Positions 36,091-46,273 of a stretch of 64,000 nucleotides of DNA are shown here, in pieces. A model generated the notes under the pieces. The model did not search any database. It saw nothing but the letters and a program-made list of their open reading frames with translations, and was not told the origin of the DNA. The position numbers were made by a program, and so were the translations under genes. How positions within the stretch are numbered: the stretch's first letter is position 1; each line of letters starts with the position of its first letter. Source of the stretch: Alphaproteobacteria bacterium. Its GTDB lineage: Bacteria; Pseudomonadota; Gammaproteobacteria; Burkholderiales; Burkholderiaceae_C. The DNA is taken from NCBI GenBank assembly GCA_030054175.1, contig JASGCM010000002.1, positions 1 through 64,000 on the forward strand, in the 5' to 3' direction.

Positions 36091-37518
36091 ATGAGCCAAC
36101 AATATGACGTCATCGTGATTGGCGCTGGCCCTGGCGGTTACATTGCCGCCATCCGCGCCGCCCAACTGGGCCAAAACGTGGCCTGTATCGACGAATGGAA
36201 GAGCGCCAGCGGAGGTCCGGCCCCGGGTGGTACGTGCACCAATGTCGGTTGCATCCCCTCGAAGGCGCTATTGCAATCCTCTGAGCACTTCGAGCATGCC
36301 AATCACCATTTTGCAGACCACGGCATCCGTGTCAAGGATGTGCAAATCGACGTGGCCCAAATGGTCGCCCGCAAGGACCAGGTGGTGAAACAAAACAACG
36401 ACGGTATCCTTTACTTGTTCAAAAAGAACAAGGTGTCGTTCTTCCATGGCCGAGGGTCTTTTCTGGCCAAAACCGATGCCGGTTTTCAAGTTCAAGTCAG
36501 TGGCAAGGACACCCAGGTGCTCACAGCCAAGCAGGTCATCGTTGCAACGGGTTCCAGCGCCCGCGCATGGCCTGGTGTGCCTTTTGATGAAGACAAGGTG
36601 CTGTCGAACGACGGTGCCTTGCGCATCGGCGCCGTGCCCAAGAGGTTGGCGGTGATCGGTTCGGGGGTGATTGGCTTGGAGATGGGGTCCGTGTGGCGCC
36701 GTCTAGGGGCCGAAGTCACCATTCTGGAGGGCTTGCCCACCTTCTTGGGTGCGGCCGATGAGCAAATCGCCAAGGAAGCCAAAAAGGCGTTTGACAAGCG
36801 GGGACTGAAGATCGAACTGGGCATCAAAGTCGGTGAGATCAAGTCCCACAAAAAAGGAGTGTCAATCGCCTACACCAATGCCAAGGGCGAGACCCGGACG
36901 CTGGATGCCGACAAAATCATCGTCTCGATTGGTCGCGTGCCCAACACCGCAGGACTGAATCCTGAGGCCGTAGGCTTGCAGCTGGACGAGCGCGGTGCCA
37001 TCGTGGTCGACAGCGACTGTCGCACCAATGTCCCCGGTGTTTGGGCGGTGGGGGATGTGGTGCGTGGCCCCATGCTGGCCCACAAAGCAGAGGAAGAGGG
37101 CGTGGCGGTCGCTGAACGCATGGCCGGTCAGCACGGTCATGTCAACTTCATCACCATCCCTTGGGTCATCTACACTAGCCCGGAAATCGCCTGGGTGGGG
37201 CGTACCGAGCAACAATTGAAGACCGATGGCGTGGCCTACAAAGCGGGCACATTTCCTTTTCTGGCCAATGGTCGTGCCCGCGCCTTGGGCGACACCACCG
37301 GCATGGTCAAGTTTCTGGCCGATGCGCAAACCGATGAAATTCTGGGCGTCCACATCGTCGGGCCCATGGCCAGCGAGTTGATCGCAGAGGCCGTCGTGGC
37401 CATGGAGTTCAAGGCCAGCGCAGAAGACATCGCCCGCATTTGTCATGCTCACCCCTCCTTGTCCGAGGCCACCAAAGAGGCGGCCTTGGCTGTGGATAAA
37501 CGCACGCTGAATTTCTGA
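36091..37518 (+). CDS. lpdA: Dihydrolipoamide dehydrogenase, E3 of 2-oxoglutarate dehydrogenase
   Basis: A 475-residue flavoprotein without lipoyl domain. It has the FAD motif VIVIGAGPGGYIAAIRAA, redox disulfide [22 protein letters not shown] motif VIGSGVIGLEMGSVW and C-terminal HAHPSLSEA. The segment before the disulfide (WKSASGGPAPGGTC) is a few residues longer than in E. coli Lpd, a form seen in Burkholderiales OdhL proteins. It is the second E3 in the window and clearly distinct from the lipoyl-fused one, so each complex has its own E3. The gene starts 11 bp after sucB. Confidence 0.95.
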   Translation: MSQQYDVIVIGAGPGGYIAAIRAAQLGQNVACIDEWKSASGGPAPGGTCTNVGCIPSKALLQSSEHFEHANHHFADHGIRVKDVQIDVAQMVARKDQVVKQNNDGILYLFKKNKVSFFHGRGSFLAKTDAGFQVQVSGKDTQVLTAKQVIVATGSSARAWPGVPFDEDKVLSNDGALRIGAVPKRLAVIGSGVIGLEMGSVWRRLGAEVTILEGLPTFLGAADEQIAKEAKKAFDKRGLKIELGIKVGEIKSHKKGVSIAYTNAKGETRTLDADKIIVSIGRVPNTAGLNPEAVGLQLDERGAIVVDSDCRTNVPGVWAVGDVVRGPMLAHKAEEEGVAVAERMAGQHGHVNFITIPWVIYTSPEIAWVGRTEQQLKTDGVAYKAGTFPFLANGRARALGDTTGMVKFLADAQTDEILGVHIVGPMASELIAEAVVAMEFKASAEDIARICHAHPSLSEATKEAALAVDKRTLNF

Positions 37519-37546
37519 GGCGACTGCACAGGCCCCTGACACTCGG

Positions 37547-37567
37547 ACCCCCGGGTGGAGGGGTTTT
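37547..37567 (+). terminator. Possible terminator after the 2-oxoglutarate dehydrogenase operon
   Basis: ACCCC pairs with GGGGT across an eight-base loop, followed by TTTTG. The stem is short but GC-rich and lies 29 bases after the lpdA stop, with 130 bases to the next gene. Confidence 0.5.
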
Positions 37568-37698
37568 GTTCATGTGCACCTTCAAATCTCCGGGCTCTGC
37601 TGCACAATCAGTCTCATGCCAAGGCCATTTCCTGTGCAGACGCCCGCCAAAGGCACAGGCCGCCAGGATCTGGCCATGATTTTTCAGGGATGTTGTGA

Positions 37699-38796
37699 AT
37701 GTCTGTCACCGAGACCTATCAAAATGAATTGACAGCGCGAGGGTTCAGCAGCGACCCCGCCCAATTGGCCGCGGTGGCGGCCCTTGAGCGCTGTGCACAG
37801 GATTGGTCCGCTTATAAAAACAAGCGCGCCAATCGCCTGAAGAAAATGATCAACCATCCGGACATCCCCAAAGGGGTTTACATGTACGGCGGAGTGGGGC
37901 GTGGCAAAAGTTTTCTGATGGACTGTTTTTATACCGCCGCACCCATCGTTCGCAAAACGCGCTTGCACTTCCATGAGTTCATGCGCGAGGTGCATCGTGA
38001 ATTGCGTGCTTTGCAAGGTACAGTGAATCCGCTGGACGTGTTGGGTGAGAACATTGCCAAACGCTACAAGCTGATCTGTTTTGACGAGTTTCACGTGGCT
38101 GACATCACTGACGCCATGATCTTGCATCGGCTGCTGGATTCGCTGTTCAAGCACGGGGTCGGTTTCGTGACCACATCCAACTTCAAGCCCGATGACCTTT
38201 ATCCAGGGGGATTACACCGAGACCGCATTTTGCCCGCGATCGATTTGCTGAAACAACAACTCGAGGTCGTCAACGTCGATCACGGTGTCGATTATCGTCA
38301 TCGCACCCTGGAGTCAGCCGATCTGTATCACACCCATTGGGGTGAACAGGCCAATGCAGCCATGACCGACACCTTCAACCGCTTGGCCGAGTGCGCCGAT
38401 CAAGACCCCAGCTTGCACATCGAGTCGAGGGTCATCCAGGCGCGCCGACGTGCCGGTGGTTTGGTCTGGTTCGACTTCAAAACGCTTTGCGGCGGGCCTC
38501 GCTCACAAAACGATTACCTCGAAATTGCCAGCCAATTTCACACCGTTTTTCTGAGTGATGTGCCTCACATGCCGGTGCGCATGGCCTCTGAGGCCCGCCG
38601 TTTTACCTGGTTGGTCGATGTGCTCTATGACCGCAGGGTGAAACTGGTCATGTCCGCCGAATGCGAGCCCGAGACGTTGTACACCGAAGGCCCCTTGGCG
38701 CATGAATTCCCGCGCACCGTGTCGCGCTTGCAGGAAATGCAATCGACCGAGTTCCTCATGCTCGAGCGTCGCACCGTCGACACCACTCTGACATGA
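37699..38796 (+). CDS. zapE: Cell division protein ZapE (AFG1-like ATPase)
   Basis: A 365-residue P-loop ATPase that, in E. coli, joins the division ring and lowers FtsZ ring stability, especially at low oxygen or high temperature. Walker A is MYGGVGRGKSFLMD (about 61-74), Walker B ICFDEFHVADITDA, and the arginine-finger region follows HRDRIL. The gene is often next to TCA-cycle E3 genes in Burkholderiales, as here. Its last four bases ATGA start the following small gene. Confidence 0.95.
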   Translation: MSVTETYQNELTARGFSSDPAQLAAVAALERCAQDWSAYKNKRANRLKKMINHPDIPKGVYMYGGVGRGKSFLMDCFYTAAPIVRKTRLHFHEFMREVHRELRALQGTVNPLDVLGENIAKRYKLICFDEFHVADITDAMILHRLLDSLFKHGVGFVTTSNFKPDDLYPGGLHRDRILPAIDLLKQQLEVVNVDHGVDYRHRTLESADLYHTHWGEQANAAMTDTFNRLAECADQDPSLHIESRVIQARRRAGGLVWFDFKTLCGGPRSQNDYLEIASQFHTVFLSDVPHMPVRMASEARRFTWLVDVLYDRRVKLVMSAECEPETLYTEGPLAHEFPRTVSRLQEMQSTEFLMLERRTVDTTLT

Positions 38797-39179
38797 AGTC
38801 ATGGCGAGCTTTGGCTTGGGGTGCGACCTGGCTCGCTGCGGGGCTTGGACAGCAGGCCTTGGCCCAAGACAGCGATGAGCTTTTGAAGATCCGATCAAGC
38901 ATGGAGCAAATCGAAGATGTCCATGCCCAACAACTGCGGGCGTGTCATCAAAAGCTCAATGTAACGTCTTGCCGTCAGGCGGTTCTGGCCTCGCGCGTCG
39001 AAGCCCTGCGTCCGCTGATTGAGCGCGAGCGTGATCTCCAAACCCTGGCGCGCAAACAGAAGGCCGATGCCCGGCGCTCCCAAATTGAATCGCGTCGCAC
39101 CCTACAGGGTGTGGGCACCGAGGAAGACTCCTCTGAGCCCCCGGCCTCATCGGGTGTCATGCCTTCGAGGCAGCCATGA
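38793..39179 (+). CDS. Small exported coiled-coil-like protein of unknown function
   Basis: A 128-residue protein with a signal peptide (cleavage after AQA at about 23-25: QQALAQDSDE). The mature part is charged and mostly helical (LLKIRSSMEQIEDVHAQQLR, LIERERDLQTLARKQKADAR), with two Cys about 16 residues apart (ACHQKLNVTSC) that may form a disulfide. Proteins like this, found next to zapE in Comamonadaceae, have no known role. Both ends overlap neighbours by four bases (ATGA at each side), so it is translated with zapE and the helicase. Confidence 0.75.
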   Translation: MKSWRALAWGATWLAAGLGQQALAQDSDELLKIRSSMEQIEDVHAQQLRACHQKLNVTSCRQAVLASRVEALRPLIERERDLQTLARKQKADARRSQIESRRTLQGVGTEEDSSEPPASSGVMPSRQP

Positions 39180-41260
39180 CGGGGATGACCGGTTTGGAGG
39201 CCATGGTGCGGGCTGTGTTCGAGCCCGACGGCATGCTGTCGGGCGCTGACCCACACTACAAGCCGAGAGCCGGACAAATTGAGATGGCATTGGCTATTTG
39301 CGAGGCTTTGCAACACAAGCAAGCGCTGGTGGTCGAAGCGGGCACCGGCGTGGGCAAGACCTTTGCCTACCTCGTCCCTGCATTGCTCAGCGGTCAACGG
39401 GTGCTGGTATCGACAGCGACCAAAACCTTGCAAGACCAGTTGTATGGCCGAGATTTACCGCGCTTGGTACAGACCCTGGGGATTCCTGTCCAAATTGCAC
39501 TGCTCAAAGGTCGCGCCAATTACCTGTGCCTGCATCGCATGGAATTGGCGCGCAGTGAAGCGATCTTGCCTGATCGGGCCAGCGTCAGGGCCTTGGCCAA
39601 AGTGGAGAAATGGGCGCACGGCACCCGAACCGGAGATCTGGCCGAGATGCCTGGGCTGGATGAGCGCTCACCCTTGATCCCTTTCATCACCTCGAATCGG
39701 GACAACTGTTTGGGCAGCGAATGCGCTCACTTCAAAACCTGTCACCTGATGGCGGCCAGACGCCAGGCCTTGGCGGCAGAAGTGGTGGTCATCAACCATC
39801 ACCTGTTCTTTGCCGATTTGTCGGTGCGTCAGTCAGGCATGGCCGAATTGCTGCCCACGGTAGATGCGGTGATCTTTGACGAAGCCCATCAACTGAATGC
39901 AACCGGCGTCAACTTCTTGGGTCAGAACCTGAGCAGCGCTCAATGGATCGATGCCGCACGCGATGTCCTTGCCGCTGGACTGACCCATGCGCGCGGCGCC
40001 TCAGACTGGTCTGCGTTAGCGGCGCTGCTGGAGAAATCTGCGCGTGATTTGCGTCTCCTTTTTCCACGCGAATCGTCCAATCGCCTGGCCTGGGTGCAAG
40101 AGGCTCCTCAAGGCGTAGATGGGATTGAATTCCGTTCAGCCTGCGAACAATGTCTGGCGGCGGCCCGTCAAGTGTCTCAAGCCATGGAGCCGGTGTTGGA
40201 TAGCGCGCCGGATTTTCCACGTTTGCAAGAGCGTCTAATGGACTTGGCTTCGCTGGTTGAACGGTTTTTACAACCGGCCGCACCCGGGTTGGTTCGGTGG
40301 GCCGAGGTCAACTCGGGCGTGCGCATCATCGAATCTCCCTTGGACATCGCGGAATTGTTTCAAAAGCAGATCCTCTGGGGCCAAGCTGCGGTCGACGTGC
40401 CCCTTGATACGGGCTGGGGCATCGATCCTGATGATCAAGACACGCCGACCTCATTGCCACCGGCCAGAACCTGGATATTCACCAGTGCCACCCTGGGCAA
40501 TGACGACAGCTTGAGTTGGTTCACCGAGCCTTGTGGTTTGACACAAGCCCGTGTGTTGCGTGTTCAAAGCCCCTTTGATTACAAAAAACAGGGCGTTTTG
40601 CTGGTGCCACGTGACATGGCTCCTCCGCAAGACCCTCAACATACCGAGCAAGTGGCCGAACTGGCCGAGCAGGTGGCGCGCGCCTTAGGGGGCAGAACCT
40701 TGGTCCTCACGACCACCTTGCGTGCCTTGAAGCAGATTGGTGAGCACCTGAAACAGGCCTTTGAAGGCGATGCCAGCTTGGAAGTTCTGGTGCAAGGCGA
40801 GGGCTCCAAGCGGGAACTGATGGAACGCTTCCAACAAGGGGGTGGCACTTATCAGGGGGGGCAGGCCGGATTTGTGCTGGTGGCCTCAGCCAGTTTTTGG
40901 GAGGGGTTTGATGTGCCCGGACATGCGTTGCAGGCGGTCGTGATCGACAAGTTGCCTTTCCCACCGCCTAACGATCCTCTGGTTGAAGCGCGTTCGGCCG
41001 CTTTGCAGGCCAAGGGACGTAAACCATTCATGGACTATTTCATACCCGAAGCAGCCGTGGCCTTGAAGCAAGGGGCGGGCCGATTGATACGACGCGAAAC
41101 CGACAAAGGGGTACTGGTGGTCTGTGACAGCAGGCTGATACACACGGGGTATGGCAAATCGATGATGGCCGCCCTGCCTGACATGTCACGAGTGTCGGAT
41201 TTGAGCCTGTTGCTGCCCGCTTTGCAGCGGCTCCGACAACTCAGGACCGATAGCGTCTGA
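39176..41260 (+). CDS. ATP-dependent DNA helicase, DinG/YoaA (XPD-like) family
   Basis: A 694-residue superfamily 2 iron-sulfur helicase. Motif I is EAGTGVGKTFAYLVPAL, motif II is the DEAH box VIFDEAHQL, and motif VI is GAGRLIRRETDKG. Four Cys suited to a 4Fe-4S cluster lie between motifs I and II: one in ANYLCLHR, two in DNCLGSEC and one in FKTCHL. YoaA and DinG unwind 5'-3' and help repair stalled forks and R-loops; the size and pattern fit YoaA somewhat better. The ATG is fused to the stop of the small upstream gene. It is convergent with bamD without a gap. Confidence 0.92.
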   Translation: MTGMTGLEAMVRAVFEPDGMLSGADPHYKPRAGQIEMALAICEALQHKQALVVEAGTGVGKTFAYLVPALLSGQRVLVSTATKTLQDQLYGRDLPRLVQTLGIPVQIALLKGRANYLCLHRMELARSEAILPDRASVRALAKVEKWAHGTRTGDLAEMPGLDERSPLIPFITSNRDNCLGSECAHFKTCHLMAARRQALAAEVVVINHHLFFADLSVRQSGMAELLPTVDAVIFDEAHQLNATGVNFLGQNLSSAQWIDAARDVLAAGLTHARGASDWSALAALLEKSARDLRLLFPRESSNRLAWVQEAPQGVDGIEFRSACEQCLAAARQVSQAMEPVLDSAPDFPRLQERLMDLASLVERFLQPAAPGLVRWAEVNSGVRIIESPLDIAELFQKQILWGQAAVDVPLDTGWGIDPDDQDTPTSLPPARTWIFTSATLGNDDSLSWFTEPCGLTQARVLRVQSPFDYKKQGVLLVPRDMAPPQDPQHTEQVAELAEQVARALGGRTLVLTTTLRALKQIGEHLKQAFEGDASLEVLVQGEGSKRELMERFQQGGGTYQGGQAGFVLVASASFWEGFDVPGHALQAVVIDKLPFPPPNDPLVEARSAALQAKGRKPFMDYFIPEAAVALKQGAGRLIRRETDKGVLVVCDSRLIHTGYGKSMMAALPDMSRVSDLSLLLPALQRLRQLRTDSV

Positions 41261-42040
41261 TCACCACAACTTCCACCACGGACGGGGAACTGACTTCGTC
41301 TGAATGGTGGTCGGGAAGTTGGTTAGCAACACGCGGCGCGTATCGTCACGCAGTTGAACCAGTCCCATCTTGTCGTAGCAGTCGGCCAATAATTCGAGGG
41401 CATCTTTGACCGTTGCAGTGCCCTGATAGTCTTGGATGGCCACTTGCAATCGGTTCACGGCGGCCACATAAGCACCACGTTTGTGATAGTAGCGGGCGAC
41501 ATTGACTTCGGATCGGGCCAGAGTGTCGACCATATAGGCCATGCGCAAACGAGCGTCTTCGCTGTATTTGGAGTCAGGAAAGCGAGTGACCAACTCTTTG
41601 AATGCTTCAAATGATTCTTTGGCGGCTTTTTGGTCTCGGTCAGACATGTCCTGTTTGGAAAACAATTCCAAGAAACCCACTTCTTCGTTGAAGTTCACCA
41701 CCCCCTTGAGGTAGAGTGCGTAATCCAGTGCGGGGCTGGATGGATGAATCTTGATGTATCGATCCAGGATGGATACAGCCAGTGCAGTGTCTTTGTTTTT
41801 GTAATAAGCGTAGGCCTTTTCCAACTGGGCTTGCTGCGCCAAAGGTGTGCCTGCCGCACGACCTTCGAGTTTTTCGAAGAGTGTGGCGGCTTTCTCGAAT
41901 TGGAGATTGGACATCTCCTCGCGGGCCTCGGCATAGATTTTGTCCACGCTCCAACCCGTCGTTGGATCTTTTTCAGTGGTCGCACAAGCACTCATCAGCA
42001 AGGCCAACAGAACAGCGGATAATCGATTGCGAATGAGCAC
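41261..42040 (-). CDS. bamD: Outer membrane assembly lipoprotein BamD
   Basis: A 259-residue lipoprotein of the BAM complex that inserts beta-barrel proteins in the outer membrane. The lipobox is LLMSAC (Cys near residue 19), followed by five TPR-like helical pairs (IYAEAREEMSNLQFEKAATLFEKLE and on). The start is a GTG preceded by AGGGGG; there is no in-frame ATG before the lipobox, and a TTG lies 21 bases further up. With the GTG start, the first bases overlap the start of the divergent rluD by 8 bp, an unusual arrangement also noted under that gene. Confidence 0.92.
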   Translation of the reverse strand: MLIRNRLSAVLLALLMSACATTEKDPTTGWSVDKIYAEAREEMSNLQFEKAATLFEKLEGRAAGTPLAQQAQLEKAYAYYKNKDTALAVSILDRYIKIHPSSPALDYALYLKGVVNFNEEVGFLELFSKQDMSDRDQKAAKESFEAFKELVTRFPDSKYSEDARLRMAYMVDTLARSEVNVARYYHKRGAYVAAVNRLQVAIQDYQGTATVKDALELLADCYDKMGLVQLRDDTRRVLLTNFPTTIQTKSVPRPWWKLW

Positions 42041-43067
42041 GCAGCCCCCTTTTGATAGCAATTACGCCGCATTATCGGTCATCAAGAGCGATTTGGTCGA
42101 ATCTGATGCGATGGAAGGTCCAGATGAGGAGATCCGCCCCTTGACGGTAGGGTTGACCTTGCACGGTGAGCGTTTGGACAAGACCCTGAGCCAGCTTTTG
42201 CCAGAGTTTTCACGCAGCCATTTGCAACAACTGATCGACCAGGGCTGCGTCAGCGACACCTCGGGGCAGGCCCTCTCCAAGTCCTCTTTGCGGGTCAAGG
42301 CCGGGCAGGGCATCACCGTGCTGCTGCGTCCCACCGAAGAGAGTCAAGCCTTCCATCCTGAGCCCATGGCCATCGAAACGGTATTTTGCGATGACCATCT
42401 GCGGGTCATCCACAAGCCAGCCGGTTTGGTGGTGCATCCCGCACCAGGGCACTGGGGAGGCACGCTTCTGAACGGATTACTTGATCTGGATCCATCGGCC
42501 CGTACCTTGTCTCGTGCAGGCATCGTCCACCGGCTGGACATGGACACCAGCGGCTTGATGATGGTGGCGCGGCAAAGACCTGTCATGGATGCCTTGGTGC
42601 AGGCCATTGCCCGGCGTGAGGTCAAGAGAGAATATCTGGCGCTGATTCAAGGGGCCTGGCACCACTCCCAATCCGTCAGTTTGCGCGGAGCCATTGGACG
42701 TGACCCCAAAAACCGTTTGCGGATGGCCGTGCTTGATCCAGCACTGCACCCCGCCAAGCCCGCCGTGACCCATGTCGAACCGTTGGGTAGTGTGTCAGGA
42801 TACACCCTGCTATTGTGCCGCCTGGAGACAGGTCGGACTCACCAGATCCGGGTTCATCTCTCTCACGCTGGTCATCCGCTGGTAGGTGATGCCTTATATG
42901 GAGGCAAGCCGCTGGCCACCCAATCGCGGCAAGCGCTGCATGCCTGGCGTTTGGCGCTGCAGCATCCGGTGACCGGCCAAAATTGCGCTTGGCAATCTCT
43001 CCCGCCACAAGACCTGTTGGATACCTTGGCTGTGTTGGGTCTAAGCTACAATTTGAACCTACCATGA
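42033..43067 (+). CDS. rluD: 23S rRNA pseudouridine synthase RluD
   Basis: A 344-residue synthase that makes pseudouridines in helix 69 of 23S rRNA. It has an S4 RNA-binding domain ([22 protein letters not shown], about 47-68) and the catalytic core with [15 protein letters not shown] holding the catalytic Asp, then [20 protein letters not shown]. The 45 residues before the S4 domain are unconserved, so the true start may be the ATG at 42111 (MEGPDEE) instead, which would remove the overlap with bamD. Its stop is fused to the scpB start (ATGA). Confidence 0.92.
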   Translation: MSTQPPFDSNYAALSVIKSDLVESDAMEGPDEEIRPLTVGLTLHGERLDKTLSQLLPEFSRSHLQQLIDQGCVSDTSGQALSKSSLRVKAGQGITVLLRPTEESQAFHPEPMAIETVFCDDHLRVIHKPAGLVVHPAPGHWGGTLLNGLLDLDPSARTLSRAGIVHRLDMDTSGLMMVARQRPVMDALVQAIARREVKREYLALIQGAWHHSQSVSLRGAIGRDPKNRLRMAVLDPALHPAKPAVTHVEPLGSVSGYTLLLCRLETGRTHQIRVHLSHAGHPLVGDALYGGKPLATQSRQALHAWRLALQHPVTGQNCAWQSLPPQDLLDTLAVLGLSYNLNLP

Positions 43068-43666
43068 ACACCCAGCAATCCCGGCGAGTTTTGGAAACCG
43101 CCCTCATTTGTTCCGCCCAACCGCTCTCCATGCGCGATTTGCGCGTCCTCTTCAATGAGGCCTTGGGCGCGGACACCGTGCGTGAATTGCTGGATCAACT
43201 GGCCCTCGAATGGTCTCAACGGGGGGTCGAACTGGTTCAGGTCGCCAGTGGTTGGCGCTTCCAAAGCCGCCCAGAGATGCGAGAGTACCTCGATCGGCTT
43301 CACCCTGAAAAACCGCCCAAATACACACGGGCGGCCTTGGAAACCCTGGCCATCATTGCCTACCGTCAACCGGTCACCCGTGGCGACATAGAGGACATTC
43401 GGGGAGTCACCATCAACAGCACCGTGATCAAACAGCTGGAAGATCGGCGATGGGTCGAAGTCATTGGTCATCGCGAGACAGTGGGTCGTCCGGCTTTTTA
43501 CGCCACCACCCGCCAGTTTCTGGATGACTTGGGGTTGAGTTCGCTCGATCAATTGCCCACGCTATCTGACCCACTCGAACCGGGGGCTGGCCTACAGTCA
43601 TTGCCAGGTTTTGAAGAACTCGGTTCAGTGACGCCCGATGTCTCCACCATGTTGCAAGACGCATGA
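43064..43666 (+). CDS. scpB: Segregation and condensation protein B
   Basis: A 200-residue winged-helix protein that joins ScpA as the accessory part of the SMC condensin. Family markers are [15 protein letters not shown] at the start, the central [23 protein letters not shown] and the VNS-like [20 protein letters not shown]. No scpA lies nearby. It overlaps rluD by four bases and is itself overlapped by rluB by four bases, forming a tight rluD-scpB-rluB unit. Confidence 0.94.
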   Translation: MNTQQSRRVLETALICSAQPLSMRDLRVLFNEALGADTVRELLDQLALEWSQRGVELVQVASGWRFQSRPEMREYLDRLHPEKPPKYTRAALETLAIIAYRQPVTRGDIEDIRGVTINSTVIKQLEDRRWVEVIGHRETVGRPAFYATTRQFLDDLGLSSLDQLPTLSDPLEPGAGLQSLPGFEELGSVTPDVSTMLQDA

Positions 43667-44571
43667 AAGGCGTACGCTTCGATGAACTCGTCTCCGGTTC
43701 TTTCGACCGGGATCAAGAGCGACCAGCCAACGCCAAACGAGTTTTATCTCCGGAGCCAGAAGCCCCCAAGCTGCACAAGGTGTTGGCCCAATCGGGACTG
43801 GGGTCGCGTCTGGACATGGAACGTTCGATTGCCCAAGGCTTGGTGACGGTCAATGGCGAACTGGCTCATGTGGGTCAACGTGTCAAAGCCGGGGATGTCA
43901 TCAAGATGGCCGGCAAGCCTGTGCGCTGGCGCGCTCAGGCCGAAACACCCAGGGTACTGGCTTATCACAAGCCGGTTGGCGAAGTCGTGACCTTGGATGA
44001 CCCTCTCAATCGCCCCACTGTGTTCCGAACCTTGCCTCGACTGCACCACGGCAAATGGCAATCGGTAGGACGCTTGGATCTGAATACAGAGGGTCTGTTG
44101 CTCTTCAGCAACTCGGGCCAGTTGGCCAACCAGTTGATGCATCCCCGATTTGGCTTAGAGCGCGAGTACGCCGCCAGGGTGTTGGGGGCATTGTCCAATG
44201 AAGAAAAGGCCCGCTTGCTTGAGGGAATCACTTTGGAAGATGGGCCGGCCCAATTGCTTTCCATCGAGGATGGGGGTGGCGAGGGCGCCAATTGCTGGTA
44301 TCGGGTTACCATTGCCGAAGGGCGTAATCGAGAGGTTCGCCGCTTGTTTGAAGCTTTGGGGCATGCCGTCAGCCGGTTGATTCGCATCCGTTATGGCGCC
44401 ATGGTGCTCCCCCGTGGTCTCAAGCGTGGGGCCTGGATGGAACTTGACGACAGCGACGTGTCCGCTCTCATGCGGACTTCCAGCCAGTCACAACGAACGC
44501 AGCGCCACGTTGGCGCTGACAGTTTGGCCAGGCAGAGACAAAACCGCGCCCGCAGCCCTAAAAAGCGTTGA
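43663..44571 (+). CDS. rluB: 23S rRNA pseudouridine synthase RluB (RsuA family)
   Basis: A 302-residue RsuA-family synthase that modifies U2605 of 23S rRNA in E. coli. It has an S4 domain ([21 protein letters not shown], about 37-57), the catalytic motif [15 protein letters not shown], and a long basic C-terminal tail ([13 protein letters not shown]), shorter than in many Burkholderiales RluB proteins, which have long Arg/Lys/Gly-rich tails. It is the last gene of the rluD-scpB-rluB unit. A stem-loop and the ndk promoter follow. Confidence 0.93.
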   Translation: MKGVRFDELVSGSFDRDQERPANAKRVLSPEPEAPKLHKVLAQSGLGSRLDMERSIAQGLVTVNGELAHVGQRVKAGDVIKMAGKPVRWRAQAETPRVLAYHKPVGEVVTLDDPLNRPTVFRTLPRLHHGKWQSVGRLDLNTEGLLLFSNSGQLANQLMHPRFGLEREYAARVLGALSNEEKARLLEGITLEDGPAQLLSIEDGGGEGANCWYRVTIAEGRNREVRRLFEALGHAVSRLIRIRYGAMVLPRGLKRGAWMELDDSDVSALMRTSSQSQRTQRHVGADSLARQRQNRARSPKKR

Positions 44572-44578
44572 GTCCATA

Positions 44579-44610
44579 CAGCCCATGAGGGCTGATGCGG
44601 CCTGCTTTTT
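44579..44610 (+). terminator. Possible terminator between rluB and ndk
   Basis: CAGCCC and GGGCTG form a perfect six-pair stem with a four-base ATGA loop. A run of five T follows, but only after 11 further bases, so efficiency is doubtful. Confidence 0.35.
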
Positions 44611-44618
44611 GCTACAAT
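44610..44618 (+). promoter_or_regulatory. Candidate extended -10 promoter of ndk
   Basis: TGC directly before TACAAT makes an extended -10 element (five of six bases of the consensus hexamer), 38 bases before the ndk start. No good -35 is seen at 17 bases, which extended -10 promoters can do without. Confidence 0.4.
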
Positions 44619-44656
44619 GCCGGGTTGTTTTCTCAAAACTAAGGATTATTCTGACC

Positions 44657-45082
44657 ATGGCCATTGAACGCACCCTCTCGATCATCAAGCCCGACGCCGT
44701 TGCAAAAAACGTCATCGGTCAAATTTACGCCCGTTTTGAAGCCACCGGCCTCAAGGTGGTCGCTGCACGCATGGCCCATTTGTCCCGGGCCGAGGCCGAG
44801 GCTTTTTACGCGGTTCACAAAGAGAGCCCCTTTTTCAAAGACCTGGTCGACTTCATGGTGTCCGGGCCTGTCATGATCCAAGTGCTCGAGGGTGACAATG
44901 CCATCCAGAAAAACCGCGACTTGATGGGCGCAACCGATCCCAAGAAAGCCGCAGCTGGCACTATTCGCGCCGACTTCGCAGACAGCATTGATGCCAACTC
45001 CGTTCATGGCTCAGATGGTCCCGACACTGCGCGACACGAGGTGTCTTTTTTCTTCGCTGGCTTGAACATTTTCAGCCGCTGA
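44657..45082 (+). CDS. ndk: Nucleoside diphosphate kinase
   Basis: A 141-residue enzyme that moves the gamma phosphate from ATP to other (deoxy)nucleoside diphosphates through a phosphohistidine. The catalytic His117 is in NSVHGSDG; the start [17 protein letters not shown] and [16 protein letters not shown] are typical. AAGGA lies 11 bases before the ATG. It begins the conserved ndk-rlmN-rodZ-ispG-hisS chain. Confidence 0.97.
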   Translation: MAIERTLSIIKPDAVAKNVIGQIYARFEATGLKVVAARMAHLSRAEAEAFYAVHKESPFFKDLVDFMVSGPVMIQVLEGDNAIQKNRDLMGATDPKKAAAGTIRADFADSIDANSVHGSDGPDTARHEVSFFFAGLNIFSR

Positions 45083-45130
45083 AGCCCTCCTGGGACACCG
45101 TCCCTTCAGGCCATACTGCTCAACAGGTTC

Positions 45131-46273
45131 ATGCGCGTCAATCTCCTCGATTTCGACCGTGATGGCCTGATTGGCCATTGCGCTGGCTTGGGTGAAAAAA
45201 GTTTTCGAGCCACCCAGTTGTTTCGCTGGATCCACCAGCGAGGTGTGGCCGATTTCACCCAAATGACCGATCTGGCGCAAAGTCTGCGCCTCAAGCTACA
45301 TGACTGCGCCCAGGTTCAAGACTTGAGGGTCGTTTCTGAACATGTCTCTGCGGACGGCACAGTCAAATGGCTTTTCGATGTCGGTGACGGCAACGCCATA
45401 GAGTCCGTGTTCATTCCCGAGGACGACCGCGGCACTTTGTGCGTCTCGTCCCAAGCCGGTTGCGCTGTCGCCTGCCGATTTTGTTCGACTGGTCACCAGG
45501 GCTTCAGCCGCAATCTGACCACCGCCGAAATCCTGGCTCAACTTTGGCATGCGGAACATGAACTGCGCCGCCGCTTGGCAACCACCGAGCGCGTCATCAG
45601 TAACGTGGTCATGATGGGCATGGGTGAACCCATGCAAAACTACAACGCCTTGATCCCCGCACTGCGCGCCATGCTCGATGATCATGGTTACGGGATCTCC
45701 CGTCGTCGCTTGACAGTGTCGACCTCGGGCGTTGTACCCATGATTGATCGTCTGGCGCAAGACTGTCCGGTGGCCTTGGCTGTATCACTGCATGCCCCCA
45801 CCGATGCATTGCGCGACTCATTGGTTCCCTTAAACAAAAAGTACCCTTTGGACGAGTTGATGTCTGCCTGTCATCGGTATTTGGTGCATGCACCGCGAGA
45901 TTTCATCACCTTTGAATACTGCATGCTTGACGGAGTCAATGACCAGGATGAGCATGCACAAGCGCTGGTTCAACTCATGCGCCATGGGGCTGGACGTGGC
46001 GTTCATGCCAAGTTCAACCTGATTCCTTTCAATCCTTTTCCGGCATCCGGCCTGAAACGCTCACCCCAGGCCGTGGTTCAACGTTTCGCACAGCATTTGC
46101 AAGACCAGGGTTTTGTGACTACAGTGCGTAAAACACGGGGTGATGACATCGACGCCGCATGCGGCCAATTGGCCGGTGACGTCAAAGATCGCACCGACGT
46201 GGGCCGGCGCCTGGCCCGCACCACCATTTCGATTTCCAATTTTCAGAACCCATCTTCCAAACATGAGCATTGA
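45131..46273 (+). CDS. rlmN: Dual-specificity rRNA/tRNA adenine-C2 methyltransferase RlmN
   Basis: A 380-residue radical-SAM enzyme that methylates A2503 of 23S rRNA and A37 of some tRNAs. The iron-sulfur motif CxxxCxxC is [22 protein letters not shown] and [14 protein letters not shown] follow. The C-terminal Cys of [11 protein letters not shown] is the second catalytic cysteine. The last 11 bases overlap the start of the next gene. In related genomes a pilF/pilW gene usually sits between these two; it is missing here. Confidence 0.96.
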   Translation: MRVNLLDFDRDGLIGHCAGLGEKSFRATQLFRWIHQRGVADFTQMTDLAQSLRLKLHDCAQVQDLRVVSEHVSADGTVKWLFDVGDGNAIESVFIPEDDRGTLCVSSQAGCAVACRFCSTGHQGFSRNLTTAEILAQLWHAEHELRRRLATTERVISNVVMMGMGEPMQNYNALIPALRAMLDDHGYGISRRRLTVSTSGVVPMIDRLAQDCPVALAVSLHAPTDALRDSLVPLNKKYPLDELMSACHRYLVHAPRDFITFEYCMLDGVNDQDEHAQALVQLMRHGAGRGVHAKFNLIPFNPFPASGLKRSPQAVVQRFAQHLQDQGFVTTVRKTRGDDIDAACGQLAGDVKDRTDVGRRLARTTISISNFQNPSSKHEH

